Shown one piece after another: positions 43,260-55,189 of a stretch of 64,000 nt of DNA. This stretch comes from Aspidapion aeneum (taxonomy: Eukaryota; Arthropoda; Insecta; Coleoptera; Brentidae), in NCBI GenBank assembly GCA_963576565.1, contig OY755042.1, positions 1,630,001-1,694,000 on the forward strand, read 5' to 3'. The first letter of the stretch is position 1. Each line of letters opens with the position of its first letter. Below the pieces are notes generated by a model. That model worked only from the letters and a program-made list of their open reading frames with translations, had not been told where the DNA came from and ran no database searches. Made by a program: the position numbers and the translations under genes.

Positions 43260-45268
43260 TTTGGAAAATTTTAAGGTGAGTTTAAAAAAGATGGCGACCG
43301 TACTACAGGTGACTGAGCTTAAGCCTAAAGTGATTTTAGAGGTTAAGTTTTAAGGCTTGATTTTTTGATTTTGATCACTAGGTCTTAAAGCTGGGAGGCC
43401 GTCTCAGAAGAGACGCGATCTCATTGAAATCCAGAAATTGAATTGAATTTTATCACTAGGTAAGATAGGGTTTTATCGATTCTGGTTTATGCATCTCGTC
43501 ATGCACTACTTTTGCCACAATTGGGACCTTTTGCCCTTTTTGTCTTAGCCTCTATTTGACGCATGCACAGTAACCTGGTTTGAACCTGTTTGTGTTCCAA
43601 TGATGCAGGCTACTATAATAGTTCCTTTATTAAGAAACAATGTTGCCGCACATTTAACGTTATGTCAGATTGCAATGTGAATTTAAAATATTTTTGATAC
43701 CAGACAATCCGCAGATTTAATTTTATCCCAGTTATTGAAAATAATTTTTTATAAAAACTGGTAGGTATGTGTTGTTTGTCAACAGTGTTCACCAACTAAC
43801 CAAAATTCGTTAACGTTCTGTGAAGTGCGTAAAAAAATTAAGAAGTACACAGTAAACCCAGACCTAATCCTATATTTTCCTGGCAGTTTTTCTCTGGTAT
43901 TGCTCTTTCAGTTTTTCCCTGGTTGTTTTCAGAACGTTTTAATTAATTTTGCCTACAGAACACAAAACAGGCTTTTGAAAGATAAATAAGGGATAAAGGA
44001 TAAAAAATTGTGACATCTGTTATTTAATGTCACATTAATAAAGGATATTGTTAGCTAAAGGTGGGCGTGCAAAAGGTCCCTATTAAAAATGCTTATTACT
44101 TATTAAAAAAATTAATTATATTCTTCTTAAAGATACGCTTCATTTTGCAATAAAATTTTGCCGTAACCAAAATATGTTTTATCAGAATCTAAACTAATGC
44201 AAAATTATCAAATCGTAAATTAATGTGGTACAAATCTCAACGTATTGTGTTAACCACGAAACCGTGTGTGTCAGATTCAGAACACTGGGATTAGAGACCT
44301 TATCCAGTTTCGACAATAACATTAGACGCGAGAACATAGAATCAAATGAGACTCCCGAGCGGGTGACCAAGTTTACATCCAACTATTAATGTAATGTCAA
44401 CTTGTGCTAATTCTGATGTGGCTTATTTTAGCAGTGTTCCAGCTTATAGACAGTTATAAAACCGTCCAAAAAATATCAAAGCGCGACTGTTTTAAAACGG
44501 TTTTGGTTAGATGGAACCACCAAATAACTGTCTAAAAAACAAATGCTGTTGGTGTCGTGATCGATTTACTTCAGGCATGTGATCATATGCGAGAGAGTTA
44601 AATTCAAAGTCACGTGACTAGAAGTATAGGTAAATCGAAGGCAGCGTAGGAATTCGACAGCACGAAATTAAAGTTGCACACAGAAAGGATTACACAATTA
44701 CATAGGATTATCATAATACATTTAATTTTAGTTCTTTAAAATGCAGATAAAATTACACTAATTTAATTTAATATTCACAAACTATAAACTACTACTGACT
44801 GCCTAATAAACTAAATATACCAAAAATTAAAACGAACTTGCATTAGCACATATTTTTGGGCGAAACAAAAATATTAATTTTTTCTTAATATCACAAGTTT
44901 TATGTGAAATTTATATATTTTTTTATTTGTATTTTGGAATTTGATTTTTACAAAATATTTGTGAAATTACTTACATATTATAGAAAGCCTTAATATTCAC
45001 AAGGTTTTGTGATTTTATTCATTTTTAGGAAATAGAGATCGTTATACTTCTAAGAAGTTAGGAAAATCACATTTTGTAGCTTGTACTTTGGTAGGTATAT
45101 ATAGTTAATGACCTTAGTGTCGATGCCTCAAAGCGTCGTTTGTTCTTCCGCCAAATCTGGTGTAAAATTTCACATCCGGTGTTGTCCCTCTTCTTTTAAC
45201 TTTTAGTTCACAGGTCACCGGGATTTGCTGCGATCAGGGTAAACCCTTATGTTTCTATTCCTATCCAA
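43260..45268. other. Unassigned 2-kb spacer
   Basis: No ORF above 62 codons, no inverted repeat with TSD and no known motif found. A gcggttttgg-like segment near 44500 is not diagnostic. Confidence 0.4.
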
Positions 45269-45278
45269 TCACCTGCTA

Positions 45279-46785
45279 GAGGTTTTGAAAAAGTAACTAT
45301 TCGTTACTCGGGTACTCGTTACTCGACAAATAACGGAGTAACGAATACCCATGCGAAAATTTAATGATTACTTCCGTTACTTTGTGGTGCACTAAAAACA
45401 AGCTTATTGTCAATGTAAGAAAAACTGTTGTAATGACATTTTCATCCAATAATAACAGAATGGCATACGAGATTGGAGATGTACAATTCTTGGTATCAAA
45501 ATCGATAGTGGCCTAAATTGGCAGAGTCATATTGATCATGTATGTAAGAGACTGAACACAGCCTATTATGCTATCTTACAACTTAAAGATACCCTTGATA
45601 ACAGTGGGCTTATGAATGTCTACTATGCGCTTGCCTATTCTGTCCTATCTTATAATGTTGTCTATTGGGGCAATGCAAATTATATTGAGCGGGTACTAAT
45701 TCTACAAAAGGGCTAATTAGATTAATTTTTAACATAAGACCGAGAGACTCGTGTAGGCCTGTTTTCGTTACAAATAGAATATTAACTCTGCCAGCTATTT
45801 TCATTTATAGATCTATATTATTTCTTAGAAATAATAAACAACACTTTGAAAATATTTCCAGAGTTAATAGTAATCGTTTTAACACCCGAAATGGCAATAT
45901 GATTAGGGTAGACCAGCATGTTCGTACTCTCTATGAGAAGTCTCCAAGTTATATGGCGATCAAGTGTTACAATAAATTACCAAATAATATCAAGGTTATT
46001 AATAATGTAACACAATTCAAAGATGCAGTTAAAAAAATTCTGCTAGATATATGCCTCTATGATATAAAATGTTTTCTAAACTATGCATTGTAACATTTTA
46101 TCCATATATAACGTTTGTTTTTATTCATTATATTATGAATAATTTTTGTAGTAAAAGTATTTGTTGTCGTATTTATTTATTTACTTTTTTGTGATCTGAT
46201 GTGAAAAATCGTTTATTTTATAATATTGTTTGTGCGTGTGTGTGTGTATATGTATGTATAGGTTTTATATCTATGCATTTTTTTGTTGTTGTTTACACTG
46301 ATAAATATGTTATTAGAATTAAGTATTGACATAACCGCAAGGAACTTTCTTTTTTTTTATTAAATAATTAGCTATTAGTGACGATTTCCATATTGGATTT
46401 TACAATCATTTTGAGGAAAAATAAAGATTTGATTTGATTTGATTTGATTTACTTTGATTCCTTGGATTATTTTAGTATTTGTCTCTATTATTTTATTTTT
46501 ATGTAAGGCATTAGATTTTTTAAACAAAGTTGGACACAGGACAGCTTCTACGTAATTCATACCTTTATTTTTTAAATTTTAATAATATCAACAACAGAAA
46601 TATACCTACAAGGAAATGATCTCCGGATTAACGACAGTCCGAGAATTTTGCACTAATTGTCTAATTGAATTGAATACAGTTACAGTAATAAAAGTAACGA
46701 AAGTGACAAATATATAAAATGATTACTTCGTAGTCGAGTAAAGATTAGTAACGAGTATTCAAAAGTAACGAAAATCAACACCTCT
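45279..46785. mobile_element. Element with AGAGGT ends, GTTACTCG subterminal repeats and a 10-bp TSD
   Basis: Left end agaggttttgaaaaagtaac and right end gttactttt...ttgttgat..cacctct; atcacctgct flanks it at 45269-45278 and 46786-46795. Subterminal acgagtaac/gttactcg motifs occur near both ends. A non-LTR relic occupies its middle. The superfamily is uncertain; the 9-10 bp TSD suggests a Mutator-like type. Confidence 0.6.
45487..46093 (+). pseudogene. C-terminal part of a non-LTR ORF2 with (GATTT)n tail
   Basis: The first frame holds ILGIKIDSGLNWQSHIDHV, then LNTAYYAILQLKDT and YSVLSYNVVYWGNA, and ends at TAA 45714 (after LQKG). The C-terminal part continues in another frame: CRPVFVTNRILTLPAIFIY, HVRTLYEKSPSYMAIKCYNKLP, and a stop at 46091. 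This is the thumb and C-terminal domain of an APE-type non-LTR element. A UTR of ~330 bp follows, with AATAAAG and four or five gattt units at 46420-46450. The core RT is lost. The tail type matches the fragment at 25818. Confidence 0.75.
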
Positions 46786-46796
46786 ATCACCTGCTA

Positions 46797-47430
46797 AACT
46801 AGTTTTTCTTTTTCTAAGCAGGCTACCCTGTAATGGTCAGTATAGCTTTTTTCTATGTTTTATACCTATAACATTCCGCAGTCCCGTAGTTATAAAAATT
46901 AAGAGGCTCTTGCTAAAAATCAACAGATGCTGCAGATTTTGCACAATTTTTTTTGGAAATTTGAAAAATATTTGTATATTTACGTGGATTTCCGGAATTT
47001 TTTCATGTGTTAAAGTTGGTTGTGAAACTCAATTTATTTTGACATAAAATTTAATTTTTTGGGTTATTTTCTCAGACAAATGTAAATTTAATGTAATTTT
47101 ATGGTATATTTTTATCTCAGGTGATGTAAACTCGAAATGTGTATGTTTTACATACAATTTTTCCAGTGCAAAATATGATAAACACAGACAAAGAAAAGAG
47201 AGAGAGAGAGCAAACATATCTTCATTCCTTGTATTTTAGAGGAGTCCCAAACCAGTTTAAGTGGCTTGATGGAACGGAAAACTGACTGTCCGATAACAGT
47301 ACAACATCGACCTGGAACGCAAAAAGGATTTTTCGTCGCACCAACACCAACGTCTAAGTACCAGTTTTTGAGAAGTACTTAATGGTATATTTCGTAACAA
47401 GTGCGTAAAGTGTGAATTTTCCAGTTTCGA
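46797..47430. other. Unassigned spacer
   Basis: An agagagagag run lies near 47200. Nothing coding recognised. Confidence 0.4.
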
Positions 47431-47438
47431 CCCGTGAG

Positions 47439-48638
47439 CATTGGCGTAGCTAGCCTTGCTTTTCAGGGGGGGCCGTGGCCCCGATCTATCTTGAACAAAA
47501 AGCAAACATAGGTTTTAAAGAGTCGTGCAAAGTGTGCAATGAATAAAAAAAAATACGCGCATTAAATGTTCTAATATTTTAATATAACAAATTTAATAAT
47601 ACATTTACCAACTTATTTATATGTATACACAGGAAGTATGTAATTCAGCAATTCTACAAAGAAAGTTTTCTACGTCGCTGACTGAAAGCGTCTACCACAC
47701 TGTCTAAGTCGACCTCAACATCTTTTTCTATGAATAACAATGACAAACCTGAGTCTCTCTTGAGTCATAGTTGTTCTAAGCCAATTAAAAACTCTCCTCA
47801 TGGCAGAGAAAGACCTCTCGCAAGTTGCACTTGAAATTGGAAGAATACTCGCAACTTTAAAAAGTTGGTAGAGGTTTGGATAGGTGTTTTCTGCTATATG
47901 TTGTTTGATAGAATCATGACCAACAGTTTGATTTAACCGAAAAATACAATTCCTTAAAACGGTCATTTCTGCTTTTAGAGTAGAAGTATTAATATTAAAA
48001 ATTTTCCGGTATTGCTCGACGAATTTATTCCATTTAACGACGTGGGAAAACTTAATATAAAAATGGTTATGAAATTGTCACCAAAATCGGAAAATTTCCA
48101 TAAGACACTAAACGCTAACCTCACAAAAACTAAAAAGATTATTATATTTATTTTAGAAAAACAGTTTAAAAAGGTCTTTTATAACCTTACGACATCTACA
48201 ACCCGATTTCGGAAACAGAGGGGCAAAGGTCGCTGTCTTTCTTAAATGCGAAATTCAACTTACACTTCTATAATATATTACAAGATGTCGCCAATATGTA
48301 TGAAATATTCAATATGCATAATTATGTTTAAATTTAAAAAATATTTTCGGGAAATTGCATAAGTGCAGAAAAGTTACCGATAATTTAAGGAGAAAAAGCC
48401 TAATTCCGCAAGACCAGGCCTTTTTCCTGAAGTGTAAACATTATCTGAATGATTTTAAATTTGAATGTACCTATTTTATTTAAATATTTCCCGAATAATA
48501 ATAGAAAAGTATGTATTTTCAGCATCATGTTCTTTTACTAGTAGTCGGTAGTGGAGGCCTAAAATATCTTAGGGGGGCCTGAGGGACTTCCGGGGGGGCC
48601 AGGACCCCCTGCCCCCCCCCCCCCTAGCTACGCCAATG
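47439..48638 (-). mobile_element. hAT-2, non-autonomous hAT transposon, perfect 8-bp TSD
   Basis: Inverted copy of the hAT-1/hAT-3 family. Ends CATTGGCGTAGCTAG and CTAGCTACGCCAATG; cccgtgag lies at 47431-47438 and 48639-48646. Poly-C/poly-G tracts sit beside both ends. Confidence 0.92.
47715..47966 (-). pseudogene. hAT transposase C-terminal dimerisation domain (hAT-2)
   Basis: Minus-strand frame with CIFRLNQTVGHDSIKQ, NTYPNLYQLFKVASILPISS, ATCERSFSAMRRVFNWLRTT and a frameshift near QERLRF, where hAT-1 and hAT-3 have QERHSG. The tryptophan codon lost in hAT-1 is intact here. Only the dimerisation part exists; no DDE core was found within the element. Confidence 0.85.
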
Positions 48639-48942
48639 CCCGTGAGTTGGAAAGTTGAGGGGACGCAAATGGCTTAAATGGCGGAGGGGGAGGGGGGTAA
48701 TGGAGTTATCAAGCAGCACTTAACTGAGTTTGAATAGATGTTTTAGTTAACAATAACAAACTAATGTATTATCATATAATATTAAATATTAATCAGAATG
48801 GCCGGAATGTAATTGCGCCATTCTTTGCATTATAGCCGCGGTTTGCGCCTTCTCCGCTCCCTCCCCGTTTCCATGGTACCGGCCCGACAAAGGCCAGTGG
48901 CCACCGAATCATCGGTTCGTACGTAGTCGTGTCGACAGACGG

Positions 48943-49776
48943 CAGTGTTGCCACCTCTACCGATTTTTCGGTAGACCTACCGATTTAGCCTTTTACTTTA
49001 CGATATACCGAATTACCATAGTTTTCTACCGATTTTTTTTTCAATATAAACTTGTTTTTTTTTGATACGCCTCGTAATCGCGATTAAAAAAAAATACCAT
49101 AAATAAAATATTCTTTTTATGTAAGATCCTTAGAATAAAAATTTTATTTCATGCCATTGTTTTTAAAAGTGTATTTATGGCGCCATCTCTTGGATTTTTC
49201 GATGTACTCAGCCGGCAGTCGATAGCGGTATTAAAGATCACGCTATTATAAACCCTGAGGTTTTTTTTATAATATTATCTACCTAATAGGGACCTATTGC
49301 AATAAAGCCAGGCACAAATTGTGCCGGGCACTATATTGACAGTTTCACATTGTAAGAACAGCTGTCTTTTTTCAAAATAAGGCTATTGTGAATTATAAGA
49401 GCTGGAATTAATAATGACGCCACAATTAATGGAAAATAAACGACTCGATTTCTAAATTCGACTTTGGTATGTCAATTTTGAAAGATCAACTGTCAGTTTT
49501 TAAAGCGAAACTGTCAATATAGTGCCCGGCACAATTTGTGCATGGCTTTATTACAATAGGTCCCTAGTATGTACCTAATTTTTTTATTTAAATCTTAATT
49601 TTGGTATTTTGTCAGTAAAAACAAATCGTAGAAATACAATTTACCTACTAAATCAATCCAAACTACCGATAGTTCTCCAGCACTGCTTGCTGAGATGATT
49701 AAAAAATCTACCGAAATCTACCGATTTTTCTCGAAGCCTTCTACCGAAGACCTCAGGGTCGAGGGTGGCAACACTG
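48943..49776. mobile_element. hAT-type MITE, CAGTGTTGCC ends, nested inner MITE
   Basis: Starts CAGTGTTGCCACC and ends GGGTGGCAACACTG. The flanks acagacgg (48935-48942) and gcagacgg (49777-49784) form an 8-bp TSD with one mismatch. Repeated ctaccgattt motifs lie inside both ends. It resembles the MITE at 984-1718 in its ends and subterminal pattern. Confidence 0.75.
49289..49564. mobile_element. TA-flanked palindromic MITE inside the hAT-type MITE
   Basis: Arms of ~60 bp begin GGGACCTATTGCAATAAAGCC-like and are reverse complements with few mismatches; TA flanks both sides (49287-49288, 49565-49566). It contains a caaattgtgccgggcactat phrase in both arms. Confidence 0.7.
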
Positions 49777-49894
49777 GCAGACGGTCAGTGCCAGTGTCGG
49801 AGCGCAAGCATTTTAGTTTTGAAAGTGCCAATTCTTTGCACTTCTTTTCCGCACGCTACAAAAAATCTCACCAACTCTTAACAGTACCGTCCAA

Positions 49895-49957
49895 TATTTT
49901 ACCAAAAAATTTATAAAAATCGGTTCAACGGTTTAGAAGCTATCGTGCGGCGGCCAG

Positions 49958-49994
<37 letters not shown>

Positions 49995-50098
49995 TCACGA
50001 CGAGATTGCTATAATAATACACCCAAATAACATATTTTCGCCGTAATCTCAAAAAAAAAATTTCTCTATCCATTTCTGCGCGGGCTAGGAAGGTAAAA
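49895..50098 (-). repeat. Module G, copy 3, with (CA)n
   Basis: Inverted relative to copy 1: aaaatcggttcaacggttt, then the (CA)n run at 49963-49990, acgtcacgacgagattgct, aatacacccaaataac and cgcgggctaggaaggtaaaa. Confidence 0.7.
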
Positions 50099-50099
50099 A

Positions 50100-50650
50100 A
50101 GGATGTTTTAAATAAATAACCTGTCCTTTGTCAATATCAATGCGGAAAGTTGTGATCCATGCATATTAGTTGAATGTAAATCTAGTTTATTTAGGGTAGC
50201 ATAGTTTGTTTTATGTCAGGTGTAACGTTTCATAGGGATTAGATCTGGGAAACATAACTCCTTATAGTGGATTTGTTTGATGGTGTATTTGTTTGCTATA
50301 TATCTAAGGATTCTCCAATTATGCAAATTTTTTAAAGCGCTTATTGCAAGAAGAACATTAGAGATATAAATTAAACAAGTTTTCGTTGCAGCGGGTAAAA
50401 AAAAATTATTTTCTCTCATAAGTTTCCATGGGTAGCTTAAAAGCTTAACCTCACGAGGGTCCAAGATTTAATGGACACCTAATAAATGTTGACAGTTAAC
50501 TTTTTCGTCCTTATGGGGCTCCTCAGAACACTTCTTGGTCAATGTGACACTATGCGAAGTTAATTCCTTCCTTCCTTTGTCTAGTCTTTTGTCTTGGTTT
50601 AGTCATATGTCTTGTCATAAGAAAGTTAAAACCACTGTTTCTTATGGGAG
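50100..50650. other. Unassigned spacer
   Basis: Holds a cataagaaa/tttcttatg dyad at 50617-50648 beside the TIR element that follows. Confidence 0.4.
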
Positions 50651-51138
50651 TGTTCATACAATGCTTTTGCTTTTGTTTTTGATTAGTCTTTGTCTTAAGA
50701 GTTGCCAACTTTCATTTCCTTAGGACAATGCCTAAGACGAGTGACAGACATCAGCTGATATTTGTTGTTTTTTTTTACAGGGCGTCCGAAGAGCGCAAGC
50801 GCGCGGCCGTAATTTTGAATTTACCGCCATTAATCATGTTTTTAACAGAAAATCTCAACATAACCTCAAAATTTTATATGTTTTTTTGTTTCTTCTTCGC
50901 TTTTGTTCTTTCGTGTCTGTGTTTCGTGCACAGATTAGGTTAAATAAGATTGTTTTGTGTAGAAAATAACTTTTGAAGAGGGCCTTTTTATTGAAATTGA
51001 ATTTTTTTTCAGTGGGTTATGACTAAGACTAATCAAAAACAAAAGACGAGTATGAACAGCCGATTTTGTTTAAGACAGCTAAGACTAACCAAAGGACAAA
51101 GACTAATCAAAAACAAAAGACTAAGACGAGTATGAACA
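50651..51138. mobile_element. TIR element, TGTTCATAC ends
   Basis: tgttcatac near the left and gtatgaaca at the right are followed inward by ttttgtttttgattagtctt and its complement. The gactaatcaaaaacaaaag motif is repeated at least three times at the right side. No TSD was established, and the interior has no coding sequence. Confidence 0.5.
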
Positions 51139-51139
51139 A

Positions 51140-51895
51140 TACTTAAGTCACCGGGAATATTATAATTTTTTGATATGGCCCATCCACCCCTGATTAAAAA
51201 TGCACATCACTGGTATGTATGTATATTTTTTATGACCTTACAGGGAATAAAAATCTAAAAAGAAAATAAAACCATATAAAGCACAAAACGTGTCCATTAA
51301 AACGCATGAGCTGGATTCCTGGGATTTAAATGAACTATTTTATGAAGCTAAATCTCAACGTGTTTTACGGTATTAGCTCAAACAATACTAGAGTACACAA
51401 ATAAATTTGTCGGTTAAAAACTTATTGTTATTTTTATATTAAATAGTTCTAATTCAGGCAAGATTCGGGAAACTCCACTTTCTAAAAGCATTTTATATTA
51501 CTTTTTGGGCAACTCCCCCTATTTTGACCCCGCTGAATCCGAATATCTTTGTTGCCAACTCGAAATATTGACAGGGGCTGAGATATTCAAGATGGCGGCC
51601 AAAATGGCGGCGGAATTTTAAATTGCCGCTGGAAAGCCCAAATTGTCACAGGTGTACATTTAAAATATATATTTGTATAATTAAAAAATAATAACATATT
51701 ATTTTTTGTTAAATGGCTGCAAAATCCTTCTATTATAATTATCATGGTTAATAGGTGCTCAACTGTACTGAAACTTTTCAATAGCGACTAAATATTTTGT
51801 GCTTAAGTACTTCAAAACAATCACTTACCTTTATTTAGTGTTCACATTCGTTACAGTAGTGTTCGACAAAAAAACATGATCATTCAAATCGCTAA
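51140..51895. other. Unassigned spacer
   Basis: A gatggcggccaaaatggcggcgg stretch at 51590-51612 is locally GC-rich; nothing further identified. Confidence 0.4.
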
Positions 51896-51899
51896 ACAT

Positions 51900-52097
51900 T
51901 TATAACAACAGGTGCATAATCCGGCTGTTCCAATCTAACTGGCTGCTGCGTGTACAAGAGCAGTGTCTCGTGGTTGCTCTAAGAGTACACGCACGCCACT
52001 TGCAAGCTGTTTGCCGAAAACCCGTTTTTTTCGGCTCCTCTTTATGTGTTTGCGGATCCTTTGGGACGGCATCGGCAGTTTGTTGTTGAGTTTTCAT
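51900..52097 (-). CDS. Uncharacterised short open frame, GC-richer than its surroundings
   Basis: A 65-codon minus-strand frame with ATG at 52097 in the context aataaaATGA. The first ~30 residues (MKTQQQTADAVPKDPQTHKE and then PKKTGF) are hydrophilic and polar, followed by a Cys/Arg-rich part. No family is recognised. It is one of the few stretches not explained by repeats and could be a first exon of a host gene, but it could equally be chance. Confidence 0.15.
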   Translation of the reverse strand: MKTQQQTADAVPKDPQTHKEEPKKTGFRQTACKWRACTLRATTRHCSCTRSSQLDWNSRIMHLLL

Positions 52098-52099
52098 TT

Positions 52100-52685
52100 T
52101 ATTGCGTGTTTGCTGTTTTTTCGTGGTTTGTAGAAAGTTCGTTTAAAAAAATTGGGCGCACATTTAGCGCATTCTCGGAGAAGTTTGGTGTATAAGTTCC
52201 AGTAAAATCAAAGCTTAAAAACAATATTTTACTAGTAAATGAAGCATTTTGTACACTCTGAAAGCCTCATACACGCAAATAATGACTGGATTTCAACCCA
52301 CAAAATTCGTTTATCGCCTCATTCAAATAATATCTGAAAACGATTTATGACCCGAATTGCTAAAATTTATTTTATTACTGATATGGATATGTGACTAGAT
52401 AATATATTAGGGGTTTATTTATGATGTATCCAAAGTTTGGTTTAAACTTGATAGAGGCAATTTTGTAAAATATGTCTAGAGGCACTTTGAATTAGAAAGC
52501 CAAACAACCTAATTTCTATATAAATAAATGAATCTTGGATAGATCTGATACCTTTCTACCCTATTAGCACACTCCAAATGAACTCCATGCTATGTTTTTC
52601 TCAATAATTTAGATTATTACTAAAAACTTCGTAGGGGCTTTTATTTCTGAGATCTTTACAAAATTTATTTTTAAGGCTAATATAG
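52100..52685. other. Unassigned spacer
   Basis: No convincing ORF, repeat or TE end seen. Confidence 0.35.
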
Positions 52686-52689
52686 CATA

Positions 52690-54880
52690 GTCGGTGGTAA
52701 AGCTGTAGTTAATACCCTCCATATTCGTCTTGATAAAATATTAAAAGAAAAAATAGTCGCAAATAACTGGAAAGATACCATAATCATTCTTCTACATAAG
52801 AAAGGCGATATAATAAAGCAGACATAAAAAACTATCGACCTATAACACTCCTCAATGTAATTGTCAATGTAATTTATAAGCTACCACTACTATGGCGGTT
52901 TAGAACGTTTTTCTACGTTGTCCGACGCCTATTCTTCACCTTCTTCGATTCTGACAGTCATCTTCCGTCAGGTTTTTTTGACTCATTTATCTTTGGATTG
53001 ACTGTTGCCATTCCAGTTTAGGACGCCCTCTTTTTGAATTCTAGGACCTGCTTTGGTAATCTTTCGTCGCTCATCCGTTGTACATGGCCGTACCATATCA
53101 GTTGCCTTTTAGTGAGGTCATCCGTTATGCTTCCCTCGATTCCCATTCTTTCCTTTATGATCTCATTTCTTATATGATCTGTTCTAGATATTCTTATTGA
53201 TCATCTTATTGCATCCTTTTCGACACTTTTCATTTTTGCTTTGTATTTTTCTCTTACGCGACAAGTCTCTATTCCATACAACAGCGTGCTTTTCACCATT
53301 GTTTCATATATGTTAAATTTTACATTATTTTTTATCTCTCTGCTTCATAAAATAGTGTTAAGACAACCAATAACCTTTTTTGCTTTTACTATTCTTTTTT
53401 CCAGTTCTTTACAGTTTGTTCCTGTCTTATCAAATGTGACACTCAAGTATACATACTCATTGCATGGAGATATTGTTTGTCCATTTTCTAGTTCTAATTC
53501 ACTTGATTCGTTCCCAATACATAAGTACTGTGTCTTGTCCACGTTCACTGTTAACTCCCACTTTTAGTATTCTTCCGTTAACTTTCTCATCATATACTCC
53601 ATGTCTACTTTATAAATTAGCTAAAATTACTTGGTCGTCAGCAAACTAAAGTGTGTATATGGTAAATCGGTCGTTGAGTTGTATTCCCATGCCGTGTACT
53701 TTGCGTTTCCAGTTTTTTAGTGCTACTGCGATATATATTTTAAAAAGAGTTGGAGAGATACAACATCCCTGTCTTAAGCCTTTCGTTACCAGGAATTCTT
53801 TTGAAAGTCGATTTCTAATTTTAATTTTAGATTTTGACCCTTTGTATAGTTCTTTTATCGCTTTTATCGCTCTAACACTGTCCATAATTTTTCTACTGAA
53901 ACGCTATCATATGCTTTTTGTAGGTCCACAAAGGTAACATGAGTCTCTATATTTTTTGGCGCTCCTTTTCGCAATTACTTGTTTAAGACAAAAAACATTA
54001 TCACCAGAAGATCTGCCTGCACGAAACCCACTTTGTTCTTCTTCTTGTTCATGAAAAGCATTATCTATTAGATCTCTAAGAATCCTACCGTACAATCTAC
54101 TTAGAGTACTGGTTACTGAAATTCCTCTGTAATTGTTGCAATCCAGCTTGTTTCCTTTTTTTATGTATTGAGGATATGAATGCAATTTTCCAATTATCAG
54201 GTACTGGATGTCCGTTTATGCATTGATTAATAATATATGTGAGATTTTCGAGTAGTTTCTGTGATCCATATTTGAGTATTTCAGCATATATTCCCCCCGA
54301 TCCGCTAGCTTTTCTGGAATTAAGCTTTTTAATACTATTCTTTATCATTTCTTTTTCGATGATTACTTCCTCTCCATTAACTTCTAACTTCTCCAAGGAG
54401 AGACATGCCAGATATTCGGGTCTCGTCTCCTGCAACAGTCCCTTATAGTGTTCTGTCCATTGTTCTGGTTTGATGATCTGGATGTTTCTTTTTGCTTTTG
54501 TTGGGTAGAAATGAATTTCCATACTTCAGAACTCTGCCTACCTCCTACGTGTGTATTTATATCGAGGAATTTGCGCTCGAACATTTCATTCTTTTCTGTG
54601 CGTATCAAATTTCTTAGCTGTCTTCTGGTATGCCTGTAGATTCCTAGGTCTCTTTGCTCTTTAGTACTGAGCCATTTCAAGTATGTGCGTTTTAATTTAA
54701 AAGCTTTTTACGAAATATTAACAGATATACTAACAACAAAATTTGACTTATATCAATCAAATGAACAAGCAAGCTTCAGAAAAGATTTCAGTACAGTTGA
54801 CCACTTATTAAGCATGAAAATCCTATATATATATTGCATTTATAGAATTCGGAAAAGCTTTCGATAGCATTGAGCACTGG
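52690..54880 (+). pseudogene. Non-LTR reverse transcriptase relic S, split by RTE-3
   Basis: The left piece (52690-52882) reads TLHIRLDKILKEKIVANNW, then KDTIIILLHKKGDI and a degraded NYRPITLLNV stretch, the start of an RT domain. The right piece (54693-54880) continues with YEILTDILTTKFDLYQSNEQ, SFRKDFSTVDHLL, and a final FDSIEHWAV trace. The two halves are joined at a 13-bp duplication surrounding RTE-3. Catalytic motifs downstream are absent, so the element is truncated at its 3' side as well. The family resembles RTE/R1-like elements but is not assigned. Confidence 0.7.
52883..54692 (-). mobile_element. RTE-like retrotransposon, copy RTE-3, degraded
   Basis: Inserted on the minus strand between taatttataagct (52870-52882) and taatttaaaagct (54693-54705), a 13-bp duplication with one mismatch. 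The sequence runs from a pre-RT region (WKFISTQQKQKE) through EILKYGSQKLL, NWKIAFISSIHKK, EEEQSGFRAGRSS, GLRQGCCISPTLF and a FADDQ box (preceded by a stop) to the YGHVQRM-type C-terminus. It is only distantly similar to RTE-1, with at least five frameshifts or stops. The 3' end is at 52883. Confidence 0.82.
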
Positions 54881-54910
54881 GCAGTAAAATCATACGATAC
54901 CGCTACGCTC

Positions 54911-55185
54911 CGGTTCGGATTCACATCCTCTAGGATCTCGGGTAGGAAGTCAGGAAAGTTTTTATTTTGAAAAAAATTATTGGTTTAGTTTGCTTTGGTT
55001 CGGTTTGGTTAGATTTGATTAGGTTTCGTTAGGTTAGGTTTTTGAAATTTTCTATTTTCATGTAGTTAGAATCATTCAAGTGAAAATCACTGTTCATCTA
55101 TTCTAATACAAGGTAAATAATATTGGTAGATCTGCGCATGCCAAGTCAAGGATTTAAAGTGGACTTGGTAGGGCTAGCGTCTTGT
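54911..55185. mobile_element. Single arm of the Mutator-like foldback family
   Basis: Matches the right half of the element at 35800-36482, from cggttcggattcacatcc to gggctagcgtcttgt. The partner arm is absent; the breakpoint lies close to the palindrome centre. One internal deletion removed the acc-tgta part (near 55090). Confidence 0.8.
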
Positions 55186-55189
55186 ATTT

